Shown one piece after another: positions 41,192 through 49,139 of a stretch of DNA of 64,000 bases (position 1 is its first letter; every line of letters begins with the position of its first letter). Source of the DNA: Streptomyces sp. NBC_01485 (GTDB lineage: Bacteria; Actinomycetota; Actinomycetes; Streptomycetales; Streptomycetaceae); the NCBI RefSeq assembly GCF_036227125.1, contig NZ_CP109435.1, positions 6,758,001 to 6,822,000 of the forward strand, given 5' to 3'. The position numbers and the translations under genes were made by a program. Below the pieces are notes generated by a model. The model did no database searches. It was not told the origin of the DNA and saw only the letters and a program-made list of their open reading frames with translations.

Positions 41192-42106
41192 TCAGGGCGT
41201 GCGCGCGATCAGGTAACGGAAGACGTTCGGCATCCACACCGTCCCGTCCGCTCGTCGGTAGGGGTGCAGTGCCTCCGTCAGCTCCTTGTCGACCTGGGCC
41301 TGGTCGGTCGCCGTGACCGCCGCGTCGAACAGGCCCGTGGACAGCAGGCCCTTGAGGGCGCTCTCCACGTCGGCGTACCCGAAGGGGCAGGCCACCCGCC
41401 CCGATCCGTCCGGCTTCAGCCCGGCCCGCCGGGCGACCTCCTCCAGGTCGTCGCGCAGGGCGGGGCGCAGCCGGACCGGGCCGCTGCGCAGCGGATCGGC
41501 GAGCTTGGCCGCGACCCGCAACACCGCGGACGTGGCGCAGCGTTCGGGGGGACCCCAGCCGACCAGCACCACGGGCGCCCCGCGCGCGGCGAGCGGCGTC
41601 GAGGCCGTGAGCAGCCCGGCGAGCCCGTCCGCGTCGCCCGCGAGACACCCGATCGGCTCGAAGGCGGTCACCAGGTCGTACGCGGGCGTCTCCGCGTCGG
41701 CCGCGTCCTGCGGTGACCGGCGGATGAGCCGGATACGGCCATGATCTGCGCCGGTTCCGCCGCCTCGGGTGTCTGCACGCGCGTGTGCGGGGCGCTCGTT
41801 CGCCCGCTCCTCCCTGGGCAGCAGCCGCTCGCGGGCGAGGGCCAGCCGTTCGGGGGAGGAGGTCTCGACGCCCGTGAGCGTGGCCGCGCCCCTGGAGGCA
41901 GCCATCAGCAGGGCGAGTCCGGAGCCGCAGCCGAGTGCCAGGAGCCGGGTGCCGCCCCCCACATCCAGCCGTTCGTAGACGGCCTCGTAGAGCGGGACCA
42001 GCATCCGCTCCTGGATCTCCGACCAGTCACGCGCGCGTGCGCCCGGGTCCGCGCGGGGTGTCGACCCCGCATGAGGCAGGTGCTGCCGCACGAGCACAGG
42101 TGTCAT
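41192..42106 (-). CDS. SAM-dependent methyltransferase
   Basis: A 304-residue class I methyltransferase. Motif I is LLALGCGSGLALLMAASRG (about residues 47-66), followed by TGVETSSPERLALARERL; VTAFEPIGCLAGD and PVVLVGWGPPERC match later strands. A Pro/Arg/Glu-rich insert (ERANERPAHARADTRGGG) interrupts the fold. Substrate not predictable. ATG 42106 is chosen; a TTG 15 bases upstream is possible. It lies upstream of, and on the same strand as, the lipoprotein gene across a 148-bp gap. Confidence 0.8.
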   Translation of the reverse strand: MTPVLVRQHLPHAGSTPRADPGARARDWSEIQERMLVPLYEAVYERLDVGGGTRLLALGCGSGLALLMAASRGAATLTGVETSSPERLALARERLLPREERANERPAHARADTRGGGTGADHGRIRLIRRSPQDAADAETPAYDLVTAFEPIGCLAGDADGLAGLLTASTPLAARGAPVVLVGWGPPERCATSAVLRVAAKLADPLRSGPVRLRPALRDDLEEVARRAGLKPDGSGRVACPFGYADVESALKGLLSTGLFDAAVTATDQAQVDKELTEALHPYRRADGTVWMPNVFRYLIARTP

Positions 42107-42305
42107 GGATAAGCGCCCCAATCCGCCGAGAGTTGCCGCAGTAACCGATCAGGTGGCCCCCGTGCAGTGCGCTCGCACTTCCCCCGTATGCCAGGTAACT
42201 CCCCGTTCGCGACCGCGTCCAGGGGTCTCGGGCCGCTGCTTGTGGGCTGGCTCTGCCTGTGGCCAGAATTCACATTCCGGCAACGTGGAGCCGTACCATC
42301 ACGCC

Positions 42306-42482
42306 ATGGAAAAGGCTCCCGTTCTCACCCCACGGGTGCGCGGCACGACGGTGATCCGGGTGTACGGCCGCTGTCCGTCCGATGTCTCGCCGCCGAGGAC
42401 GGGTCGGTGCCCGACCACGGGGACGCTCCCGGTAACGTCGCGATCGTCGCGCGCGCTGACCGAGACGGCGCCCCGCGCCTGA
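42306..42482 (+). CDS. possible 58-residue leaderless peptide
   Basis: ATG 42306 follows a TACCAT (42294-42299) -10 by six bases, with TTCACA 19 bases further upstream, the layout of a leaderless transcript. The frame gives a short Arg/Pro/Thr-rich peptide (MEKAPVLTPRVRGTTVIRVY...) with third positions mostly G or C. No family recognised. The support is only the promoter and codon pattern. Confidence 0.3.
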   Translation: MEKAPVLTPRVRGTTVIRVYGRCPSDVSPPRTGRCPTTGTLPVTSRSSRALTETAPRA

Positions 42483-42685
42483 GAGCGCGGCTGAAACGCC
42501 TCTTGCGCCCCCGCGGAACATCCGTGCCCCGGCGCGCCGGACATGGTCTACGCGCCGGGTCGTACCGAGGACTACGTAGGACTACGCACCAGCTTGGTAC
42601 GAGCTGTGAGGCTTCTCCGCAGATCAGCGCACCCGCCCTCGTCCGGACGCATCAGTGCCAACTGACGGGTACGTGCAAATTATTT

Positions 42686-42720
42686 GGGATGCCCCGGAAT
42701 AGGAACACAGGGGCACTCCC
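42686..42720 (+). promoter_or_regulatory. leader hairpin before the zincin gene
   Basis: GGGATGCCCC (42686-42695) pairs with GGGGCACTCCC (42710-42720) with one bulged base, 15 bases upstream of GTG 42736, where no Shine-Dalgarno is seen. Could be an operator or a structured leader. Confidence 0.4.
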
Positions 42721-42735
42721 GCTCGTTGTCATTAC

Positions 42736-43332
42736 GTGAGCACGACACAGACACCACCAGTTCTCGCCGCAGAGCTGGCAGAGGCGTGGGCCGACATTCA
42801 GCGGTACCACCCCGAACTGCCGGATCTCGCCGCGCCAGAGTCCCTGATCGGGGAGTCGTCGTCCGCCTGCGGTCACGAGCTCTCCTTCGAGCGACTGCTT
42901 CACGAGGCAGTCCATGGCATCGCCGCCGCCCGAGGCGTCCGCGACACCTCCCGTGCCGGCCGCTACCACAACCGCAGATTCCTCGCGATCGCCGAGGAAA
43001 TGGGCCTGGACCACCCCGAGGAACCCCACCCCAGCAGTGGCTTCTCGCTGGTCACGCTCAACCCCGAGGCCAAGCGTCGCTACCGGCCGACCATCGAGCG
43101 CCTCCAGCGGGCCCTCAAGGCCCACCTGGCGGCCACCTCCTCCGACACCACCCGCAGCTTCCGCGGCCCCGCGGCCCGGCACGGCTCCTCCGGCGGAGGC
43201 GTCCGCGTCAAGGCCGTGTGCGACTGCGGACGCAATGTGCGGGTCGTGCCGTCGGTCCTGGCCCAGGCGCCGATCGTGTGCGGGGGCTGCGGCAAGCCGT
43301 TCCGGATCCCGGAGATCGCCGGCGCGGCCTAG
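42736..43332 (+). CDS. SprT-like putative zinc metalloprotein with C-terminal zinc ribbon
   Basis: A 198-residue protein. Residues 51-90 contain LLHEAVHGIAAARGV (HEAVH at 56-60) and SRAGRYHNRRFLAIAEEMGL, the arrangement of SprT-like zincins (HExxH plus a third His, here H78 in RYHN). The C-terminus, about 158-190, is a zinc ribbon: CDCGRNVRVV and CGGCGKPF. No signal peptide, so cytosolic. SprT/Spartan relatives cleave DNA-protein crosslinks; related stand-alone genes occur on actinobacterial mobile elements. Peptidase activity is inferred. GTG 42736 has no clear ribosome binding site. Confidence 0.75.
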   Translation: MSTTQTPPVLAAELAEAWADIQRYHPELPDLAAPESLIGESSSACGHELSFERLLHEAVHGIAAARGVRDTSRAGRYHNRRFLAIAEEMGLDHPEEPHPSSGFSLVTLNPEAKRRYRPTIERLQRALKAHLAATSSDTTRSFRGPAARHGSSGGGVRVKAVCDCGRNVRVVPSVLAQAPIVCGGCGKPFRIPEIAGAA

Positions 43333-43379
43333 TCACGGCGGTCGTGCACCGGCATCTCGTGGCTGCCGGTTCAGCGTGG

Positions 43380-43411
43380 TGCGGGGCGCCGTCGGTCGAC
43401 GGCTCCCCGCA
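43380..43411 (+). terminator. terminator after the zincin gene
   Basis: TGCGGGGCGCCGTC (43380-43393) and GACGGCTCCCCGCA (43398-43411) pair at 13 of 14 positions around a GGTC loop, upstream of the rpsP promoter region. Confidence 0.75.
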
Positions 43412-43619
43412 GGCGCCGGGCGCCCCTCACGCATGCCCGGAAACCACCCGCGGCCGGAAGGGCCCCGTGCGGTGTGGCACAATGGCTAGCTGTACTCGAC
43501 AGTCGCACAGGACCCCTCTCTCCTCCGGCTGACGCGTCCATCGGGCACTCGGGTACCGCAACCCCACGCGGCAATCTCGCCGTGCCCAATCACGTCAAAA
43601 TCAGGAGAGTTTCACTCCC

Positions 43620-44042
43620 GTGGCAGTCAAGATCAAGCTGAAGCGTCTGGGCAAGATCCGTGCGCCTCACTACCGCATCGTCATCGCCGACTCCCGCACC
43701 CGTCGTGACGGCCGTGCGATCGAGGAGATCGGCAAGTACCAGCCGACGTACCACCCGTCGATCATCGAGGTCGACGCCGACCGTGTGGCGTACTGGCTGG
43801 GTGTCGGCGCGCAGCCGACCGAGCCGGTTCTCGCCATTCTGAAGAAGACCGGCGACTGGCAGAAGTTCAAGGGCGAGCCCGCCCCGGCGCCGCTGCTCGT
43901 CGCCGAGCCGAAGAAGGCCCGCCCGCTGTTCGAGGCCCTCGGTGGCGACGACTCGGGCAAGGGTGAGGCCATCACCCAGAAGAAGAAGGCTGAGAAGAAG
44001 GACGAGGCTGCGGCTGAGTCCTCTGAGCCGACCGAGGCCTGA
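43620..44042 (+). CDS. rpsP: 30S ribosomal protein S16
   Basis: 140 residues from GTG 43620 (AVKIKLKRLGKIRAPHYRIV). The core S16 domain is about 85 residues; the rest is a Lys/Glu/Ala-rich extension typical of actinobacterial S16. First gene of the rpsP-KH-rimM-trmD-rplS group. The KH-domain gene starts six bases after its stop. Confidence 0.97.
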   Translation: MAVKIKLKRLGKIRAPHYRIVIADSRTRRDGRAIEEIGKYQPTYHPSIIEVDADRVAYWLGVGAQPTEPVLAILKKTGDWQKFKGEPAPAPLLVAEPKKARPLFEALGGDDSGKGEAITQKKKAEKKDEAAAESSEPTEA

Positions 44043-44047
44043 GCAGC

Positions 44048-44287
44048 ATGCTCGAAGAGGCGCTTGAGCACCTCGTGAAGGGCATCGTCGACAACCCCGA
44101 CGATGTGCAGGTCGCCTCGCGCGACCTGCGCCGCGGTCGCGTGCTCGAGGTCCGGGTCCACCCGGACGACCTCGGCAAGGTGATCGGCCGCAACGGCCGC
44201 ACCGCACGCGCTCTGCGCACCGTCGTGGGCGCCATCGGCGGCCGGGGCGTCCGCGTCGACCTCGTCGACGTGGACCACGTCCGCTGA
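44048..44287 (+). CDS. KH-domain RNA-binding protein (KhpA-like)
   Basis: A 79-residue protein made of one KH domain: VRVHPDDLGKVIGRNGRTARALRTVV contains the GxxG loop (GRNG). Family members bind RNA and are conserved between rpsP and rimM in Gram-positive bacteria. Spacing (five bases after rpsP) shows an operon. Confidence 0.93.
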   Translation: MLEEALEHLVKGIVDNPDDVQVASRDLRRGRVLEVRVHPDDLGKVIGRNGRTARALRTVVGAIGGRGVRVDLVDVDHVR

Positions 44288-44307
44288 CGCGTTTCGCAGC
44301 ACCGGCT

Positions 44308-44343
44308 CGGGCCGGGGAGGGCCACTGGGCCGTCCCCGGCCCG
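44308..44343 (+). terminator. hairpin between KH gene and rimM
   Basis: CGGGCCGGGGAGGGCC (44308-44323) pairs with GGCCGTCCCCGGCCCG (44328-44343) at 15 of 16 positions around an ACTG loop. Probably a partial terminator or attenuator inside the ribosomal operon. Confidence 0.75.
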
Positions 44344-44371
44344 TAGTCGTTACGACAGGAGATCCAGAGAA

Positions 44372-44932
44372 GTGCAGTTGGTTGTCGCTCGCATCGGCCG
44401 CGCCCATGGCATCAAGGGCGAGGTCACCGTCGAGGTCCGTACGGACGAGCCGGAACTCCGGCTCGGCCCCGGTGCCGTGCTGGCCACCGATCCGGCCGCC
44501 ACCGGCCCGCTCACCATCGAGACCGGCCGCGTCCATAGCGGCCGCCTCCTGCTGCGCTTCGAGGGCGTACGCGACCGCACCGCCGCCGAGGCCCTGCGCA
44601 ACACCCTCCTGATCGCCGACGTCGATCCGGAGGAGCTGCCGGAGGACGAGGACGAGTACTACGACCACCAGCTGATGGACCTGGACGTGGTCACCAAGGA
44701 CGGCGCCGAGGTCGGCCGGATCACCGAGATCTCGCACCTGCCCTCCCAGGACCTGTTCATCGTCGAGCGGCCCGACGGCACCGAGGTGATGATCCCGTTC
44801 GTCGAGGCGATCGTCGTCGAGATCGACCTCGAGGAGCAGCGGGCCGTCATCGACCCGCCGCCGGGACTGATCGACGACCAGGCGGAGGTCGCCTCCGAAC
44901 GGGACGCGGCCGAAGGCGAGGGCACGGCGTGA
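44372..44932 (+). CDS. rimM: ribosome maturation factor RimM
   Basis: Helps assemble the 30S head around S19. 186 residues from GTG 44372: QLVVARIGRAHGIKGEVTVEVRTD is the RimM N-terminal domain, EYYDHQLMDLDVVTKDGAEVGRI the PRC-barrel. Acidic C-terminus. The stop overlaps the trmD start (GTGA), so the two are coupled. Confidence 0.95.
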   Translation: MQLVVARIGRAHGIKGEVTVEVRTDEPELRLGPGAVLATDPAATGPLTIETGRVHSGRLLLRFEGVRDRTAAEALRNTLLIADVDPEELPEDEDEYYDHQLMDLDVVTKDGAEVGRITEISHLPSQDLFIVERPDGTEVMIPFVEAIVVEIDLEEQRAVIDPPPGLIDDQAEVASERDAAEGEGTA

Positions 44933-45765
44933 TGCGCCTCGACGTCGTCACGATCTTCCCCGAGTACCTCGACCCGCTGAACGTCTCCCTCGTCGGCAAG
45001 GCACGCGCGCGTGGCCGGCTGGACGTGCGGGTGCACGACCTTCGGGAGTGGACGTACGACCGGCACAACACGGTCGACGACACCCCGTACGGCGGCGGAC
45101 CCGGCATGGTCATGAAGACCGACCCCTGGGGCGATGCCCTCGACTCCGTCCTCGCCGACGGCTACGAGCGGGGCGCGCACGCCCCCGCGATCGTCGTGCC
45201 GACGCCCAGCGGCCGCCCCTTCACCCAGGAGCTGGCCGTCGAGCTCTCCGAGCGCCCCTGGCTGATCTTCACGCCGGCCCGCTACGAGGGCATCGACCGG
45301 CGTGTCATCGACGAGTACGCCACCCGGATCCCCGTCTACGAGGTCTCCATCGGCGACTACGTCCTGGCCGGCGGCGAGGCCGCCGTCCTGGTCGTCACCG
45401 AGGCCGTGGCGCGGCTGCTGCCCGGGGTGCTCGGCAACGCCGAGTCCCACCGCGACGACTCCTTCGCCCCCGGCGCCATGGCCAACCTCCTGGAGGGCCC
45501 CGTCTACACCAAGCCGCCCGCCTGGCGCGACCGGGAGATCCCCGAGGTGCTGCTGAGCGGCCACCACGGGAAGATCGCCCGCTGGCGGCGCGACGAGGCG
45601 CTGCGCCGCACGACGGCCAACCGGCCCGACCTGATCGCGCGCTGCGAGCCCAGGACCTTCGACAAGAAGGACCGCGAGATGCTCTCCATCCTGGGCTGGG
45701 CGCCCGACCCGGAGGGTGAGCCGTACGGCCGATTTTGGCGCAGGACCGAGGGCATGGAAGAATAG
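44929..45765 (+). CDS. trmD: tRNA (guanine37-N1)-methyltransferase
   Basis: SPOUT-fold enzyme making m1G37 next to the anticodon. 278 residues: MRLDVVTIFPEYLDPL start, DTPYGGGPGMVM (SAM and guanine site), ARYEGIDRRVIDEY, and the trefoil knot SIGDYVLAGGEAAVLV. GTG 44929 overlaps the rimM stop; an ATG three bases later is equally possible. Confidence 0.96.
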   Translation: MMRLDVVTIFPEYLDPLNVSLVGKARARGRLDVRVHDLREWTYDRHNTVDDTPYGGGPGMVMKTDPWGDALDSVLADGYERGAHAPAIVVPTPSGRPFTQELAVELSERPWLIFTPARYEGIDRRVIDEYATRIPVYEVSIGDYVLAGGEAAVLVVTEAVARLLPGVLGNAESHRDDSFAPGAMANLLEGPVYTKPPAWRDREIPEVLLSGHHGKIARWRRDEALRRTTANRPDLIARCEPRTFDKKDREMLSILGWAPDPEGEPYGRFWRRTEGMEE

Positions 45766-45902
45766 GTCGCTGTTGTGCGCCGTCCGGTGTGCGCCCCTGC
45801 CGCAGGGGGACACGACGCCCGCCTCGACGGGCACACGGCACTCAATCCCCGAACTTCTAGTTCCGTTGATGACCTGTGGCATCAGCGAAGAAAGCAGACG
45901 AA

Positions 45903-46253
45903 ATGTCTCACCTGCTCGACTCCGTCGACGCCGCGTCGCTGCGCACCGACGTCCCGGCCTTCCGCCCGGGCGACACCGTCAACGTCCACGTGCGCGTCAT
46001 CGAGGGCAACCGCTCCCGTGTGCAGCAGTTCAAGGGCGTTGTGATCCGCCGCCAGGGCTCCGGTGTCCGCGAGACCTTCTCGGTCCGCAAGGTCTCCTTC
46101 TCCGTCGGCGTCGAGCGCACCTTCCCGGTGCACACCCCGATCGTCGAGAAGATCGAGCTCGTCACCCGCGGTGACGTGCGTCGCGCGAAGCTGTACTACC
46201 TCCGTGAGCTGCGCGGCAAGGCCGCGAAGATCAAGGAGAAGCGCGACAACTGA
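45903..46253 (+). CDS. rplS: 50S ribosomal protein L19
   Basis: 116 residues beginning SHLLDSVDAASLRTDVPAFR, with FRPGDTVNVHVRVIEGNRSRVQQFKG and GVERTFPVHTPIVEKIE as L19 signatures. An in-frame ATG nine codons upstream exists, but homology begins at 45903. Follows trmD after a 137-bp gap that may hold its own promoter. Confidence 0.96.
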   Translation: MSHLLDSVDAASLRTDVPAFRPGDTVNVHVRVIEGNRSRVQQFKGVVIRRQGSGVRETFSVRKVSFSVGVERTFPVHTPIVEKIELVTRGDVRRAKLYYLRELRGKAAKIKEKRDN

Positions 46254-46298
46254 GCGCCCTGAGGGGTTCATGACGGGGCCGGATAACATCTGGCCCCG

Positions 46299-47030
46299 AT
46301 GGACACCGAAGCTCAGCAGCCGACGGAGCGCGACCGCTCCTCCAGCCCTTCCGTTTCCGCGGACGCCTCCCAGGAGGCCCCGGACACCGAAGGACCGGAG
46401 GGACGGTCGCGTTTCGCGTTGGCGGGGCGCTTCACCCAGTGGCTCCCGGGCGGCCGGATCAGCCTCTCCCTGCTGGTCTGCCTGCTGTTCTTGCTGCTCC
46501 TGAACGCCTTCGTGGCGCAACCGTTCCAGATTCCCAGCGGATCCATGGAGAACGGATTGAGGATCGGCGACCGGGTTCTCGTAAATAAGTTGGCGTACCG
46601 TTTCGGTGCCGAGCCGCGGCGCGGCGACGTCATTGTGTTCGACGGCACCGGGTACTTCGGGAACTCCGACTACATCAAGCGCGTAGTGGGTGTAGGGGGA
46701 GATCACGTGGTCTGCTGCGACAAGGAGGGGAGGATCCAGGTGAACGGGCGGTCGGTCGACGAGTCGACGTTCCTGTATCCCGGTGACGGTCCGTCCACGG
46801 TGGACTTCGACGTGGTCGTGCCCCCGGGCACCCTCTTCGTCCTCGGTGACCACCGCAGTCACTCCAGCGACTCCCGGGACCACCTGGGCTCACCGGGCGG
46901 CGGCATGATCCCCGTCGACGACGTGATCGGCCGCGCCGACTGGATCGTCTGGCCCTCTGCGCATCTCACCGGCCTGACCCGCCCGAGCGCCTACGCGCGC
47001 GTGCCCGGCGCGGAGGGGGTCCATGGGTAA
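46299..47030 (+). CDS. lepB: type I signal peptidase 1
   Basis: First of four tandem S26 signal peptidases (the sipWXYZ cluster of S. lividans). 243 residues: cytosolic Ser/Glu-rich leader, one membrane helix about residues 55-74 (ISLSLLVCLLFLLLLNAFVA), catalytic Ser in FQIPSGSMEN, general-base Lys in DYIKRVVGVGGD, and GDHRSHSSDSRD box E. No C-terminal membrane helix, unlike some of the other three. Its stop overlaps the next gene by eight bases. Confidence 0.95.
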   Translation: MDTEAQQPTERDRSSSPSVSADASQEAPDTEGPEGRSRFALAGRFTQWLPGGRISLSLLVCLLFLLLLNAFVAQPFQIPSGSMENGLRIGDRVLVNKLAYRFGAEPRRGDVIVFDGTGYFGNSDYIKRVVGVGGDHVVCCDKEGRIQVNGRSVDESTFLYPGDGPSTVDFDVVVPPGTLFVLGDHRSHSSDSRDHLGSPGGGMIPVDDVIGRADWIVWPSAHLTGLTRPSAYARVPGAEGVHG

Positions 47031-48126
47031 CCGCGGCAAACCGCGCGGCGTTCCCGACTCCGCCGCGGAGCAGCTTCTGCCCACCGGCGTCCGGCGCACG
47101 GCCGGCTCGTCGTCCGGCGCCGGCCGTTCGCGCGCGGAGCGGCGCAAGCTGCAGCGCAAGGTCAAGCGCAAGCGCAGGCGCTCGGCCGTCCGGGAGATAC
47201 CGCTCCTGGTCGGTGTCGCCGTGCTGATAGCGCTGGTCCTGAAGACGTTCCTGGTGCAGGCCTTCGTGATCCCGTCCGGGTCCATGGAGCAGACGATCCG
47301 GATCGGCGACCGGGTCCTGGTCGACAAGTTCACCCCGTGGTTCGGCTCCAAGCCCACGCGGGGGGACGTCGTCGTCTTCAAGGACCCCGGCGGCTGGCTC
47401 GCCGACGAGCAGACCGGCACCAAGAAGGAGGACCCGGTCGTCGTCAAGCAGGTCAAGGAAGGGCTCACCTTCATCGGTCTGCTGCCGTCGGACAACGAGA
47501 AGGACCTCATCAAGCGGGTGGTCGGGGTCGGCGGTGACCGTGTCGTGTGTTGTGACACACAGGGGCGGGTGACCGTCAACGGGGCCCCCCTCGAAGAGGG
47601 GGCCTATCTGTACCCCGGCAACGAGCCCTCCAGCACGGCGTTCGACATCACCGTCCCGCAGGGGCGGCTGTGGGTGATGGGCGACCACCGGGCCAACTCC
47701 GCGGACTCCAGGGCCCATCAGAACACCGACTACGGGGGCACCGTCTCGGAGAGCGAGGTGGTGGGCCGGGCCATGGTCATCGCCTGGCCGGTGGGGCACG
47801 TGGTCCGTCTCAAGGAACCGCAAACTTTCTCTTCCGTGACCGGCTCGACCGCCACGGCGACCGCGTCCGCCCGGCAGTCGCATAGGGTTGCACCCGGCGA
47901 TCCGAACGGATCGATTCGACAACTCCCGAGCCCTGCGGAACTCCCGCTCGTTATGGGAGTGGTGGGTCTGCGTCGTATGTGGGGCAGGCAGCGGCACGGA
48001 GTAAGGAGTTGGCGTGGGGGATGTGGCGGTTGGCGCACGGTCCGGGCACGACGGCGAGGATCACCGCGGGCGGTCCGTGGAAGCAGCCGACCCGGCCGCG
48101 GACGGCGCCGTGACCTCAGGGAATGA
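47023..48126 (+). CDS. lepB: type I signal peptidase 2
   Basis: 367 residues with a strongly basic N-terminal region (RRKLQRKVKRKRRRS), membrane helix near 60-77, catalytic Ser in FVIPSGSMEQT, Lys in DLIKRVVGVGGD and GDHRANSADSRAHQ. The last 55 or so residues are Arg/Gly/Ser-rich and non-conserved because the frame runs 113 bases into the next signal peptidase gene. A C-terminal hydrophobic patch (ELPLVMGVVGL) is weak. Confidence 0.92.
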   Translation: MGNRGKPRGVPDSAAEQLLPTGVRRTAGSSSGAGRSRAERRKLQRKVKRKRRRSAVREIPLLVGVAVLIALVLKTFLVQAFVIPSGSMEQTIRIGDRVLVDKFTPWFGSKPTRGDVVVFKDPGGWLADEQTGTKKEDPVVVKQVKEGLTFIGLLPSDNEKDLIKRVVGVGGDRVVCCDTQGRVTVNGAPLEEGAYLYPGNEPSSTAFDITVPQGRLWVMGDHRANSADSRAHQNTDYGGTVSESEVVGRAMVIAWPVGHVVRLKEPQTFSSVTGSTATATASARQSHRVAPGDPNGSIRQLPSPAELPLVMGVVGLRRMWGRQRHGVRSWRGGCGGWRTVRARRRGSPRAVRGSSRPGRGRRRDLRE

Positions 48127-48997
48127 CCCGGTGGCAGGCGGCGAGGGTCCGCCGGCGGACGAGCCGCCCCGTTCCGGTGGTGAGGGTTCGGGCGGCGACT
48201 CGACCCCGAAGGCGAAGAAGCCGCGCTCCTTCTGGAAGGAGCTGCCGATCCTGATCGGCATCGCGCTCGTCCTCGCGTTGCTGATCAAGACGTTCCTGGT
48301 GCAGGCGTTCTCCATTCCGTCGGCCTCCATGGAGAACACGCTCAAGGTGGGCGACCGGGTCCTCGTCGACAAACTGACCCCGTGGTTCGGCTCCGAGCCG
48401 GAGCGCGGCGAGGTCATCGTCTTCCACGACCCCGCCGACTGGCTGGCCGGCGAGAACACCGCCGATCCGAACGCCTTCCAGACCTTCCTCAGCTGGATCG
48501 GCCTGATGCCGTCCGCGGAGGAGAAGGACCTGATCAAGCGGGTCGTCGGCGTCGGCGGCGACACCGTCTCCTGCAAGGGCACCGGCCCGCTCACGGTCAA
48601 CGGCAAGGCGCTCAACGAGCCGTACGTGTACCCCGGCAACACCCCGTGCAGCCAGGACGACCAGGGCGGCCAGTTCACGGTGAAGGTCCCCAAGGGCTCC
48701 GTCTGGGTCATGGGCGACCACCGCCAGAACTCGCGCGACTCGCGCTACAACCAGTCGGACAAGAACCACGGCATGGTGCCCGTCAACCAGGTCGTCGGGC
48801 GCGCCATCGTCAAGGCGTGGCCGCTCAACCACTGGGGCACGCTGCCCGTGCCGGACACCTTCGACCAGACCGGCCTGGGCAACCAGTCCTCGGCATCCGC
48901 GGCCCTGACGGTCGCCCCGCAGGGCCTCGCCCTCGCCGGGGTCGTGCCGGTGGTCCTGTGGCGCCGTCGGCGCACCGAGGACTCCGAGGTCCGCTGA
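48014..48997 (+). CDS. lepB: type I signal peptidase 3
   Basis: 327 residues from GTG 48014, which has AAGGAG (48003-48008) five bases upstream although it lies inside the previous coding region. Gly/Glu-rich leader, membrane helix near 81-99 (LPILIGIALVLALLIKTFLV), catalytic Ser in FSIPSASMEN, Lys in DLIKRVVGVGGD, GDHRQNSRDSRYN, and a C-terminal hydrophobic helix (LALAGVVPVVLW) followed by Arg, as in membrane-anchored SipY types. Confidence 0.94.
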   Translation: MGDVAVGARSGHDGEDHRGRSVEAADPAADGAVTSGNDPVAGGEGPPADEPPRSGGEGSGGDSTPKAKKPRSFWKELPILIGIALVLALLIKTFLVQAFSIPSASMENTLKVGDRVLVDKLTPWFGSEPERGEVIVFHDPADWLAGENTADPNAFQTFLSWIGLMPSAEEKDLIKRVVGVGGDTVSCKGTGPLTVNGKALNEPYVYPGNTPCSQDDQGGQFTVKVPKGSVWVMGDHRQNSRDSRYNQSDKNHGMVPVNQVVGRAIVKAWPLNHWGTLPVPDTFDQTGLGNQSSASAALTVAPQGLALAGVVPVVLWRRRRTEDSEVR

Positions 48998-49139
48998 CCT
49001 TCCGGCCTTCACTCGGCAAACCCTTTCCCAAGCTTGTGACCACGCTCGGGCACATGATCGGCGAAGACGGCCGAAGCCCGGGCAAGTCCGGGGAAGAGGG
49101 GCTGACCCGGTTCGGTACCGCCGGGTAGGGTGCGGACCC

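Larger units (their letters stand above)
42107..42735. other. 629-bp stretch with little recognisable coding sequence
   Basis: Between the methyltransferase and the zincin gene I see no conserved protein. It holds a possible 58-codon leaderless gene (42306-42482), an inverted repeat TCGTACC/GGTACGA around 42559-42604 with AGGACTACG repeated twice inside it, and a hairpin (42686-42720) just upstream of the next gene. Confidence 0.5.
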
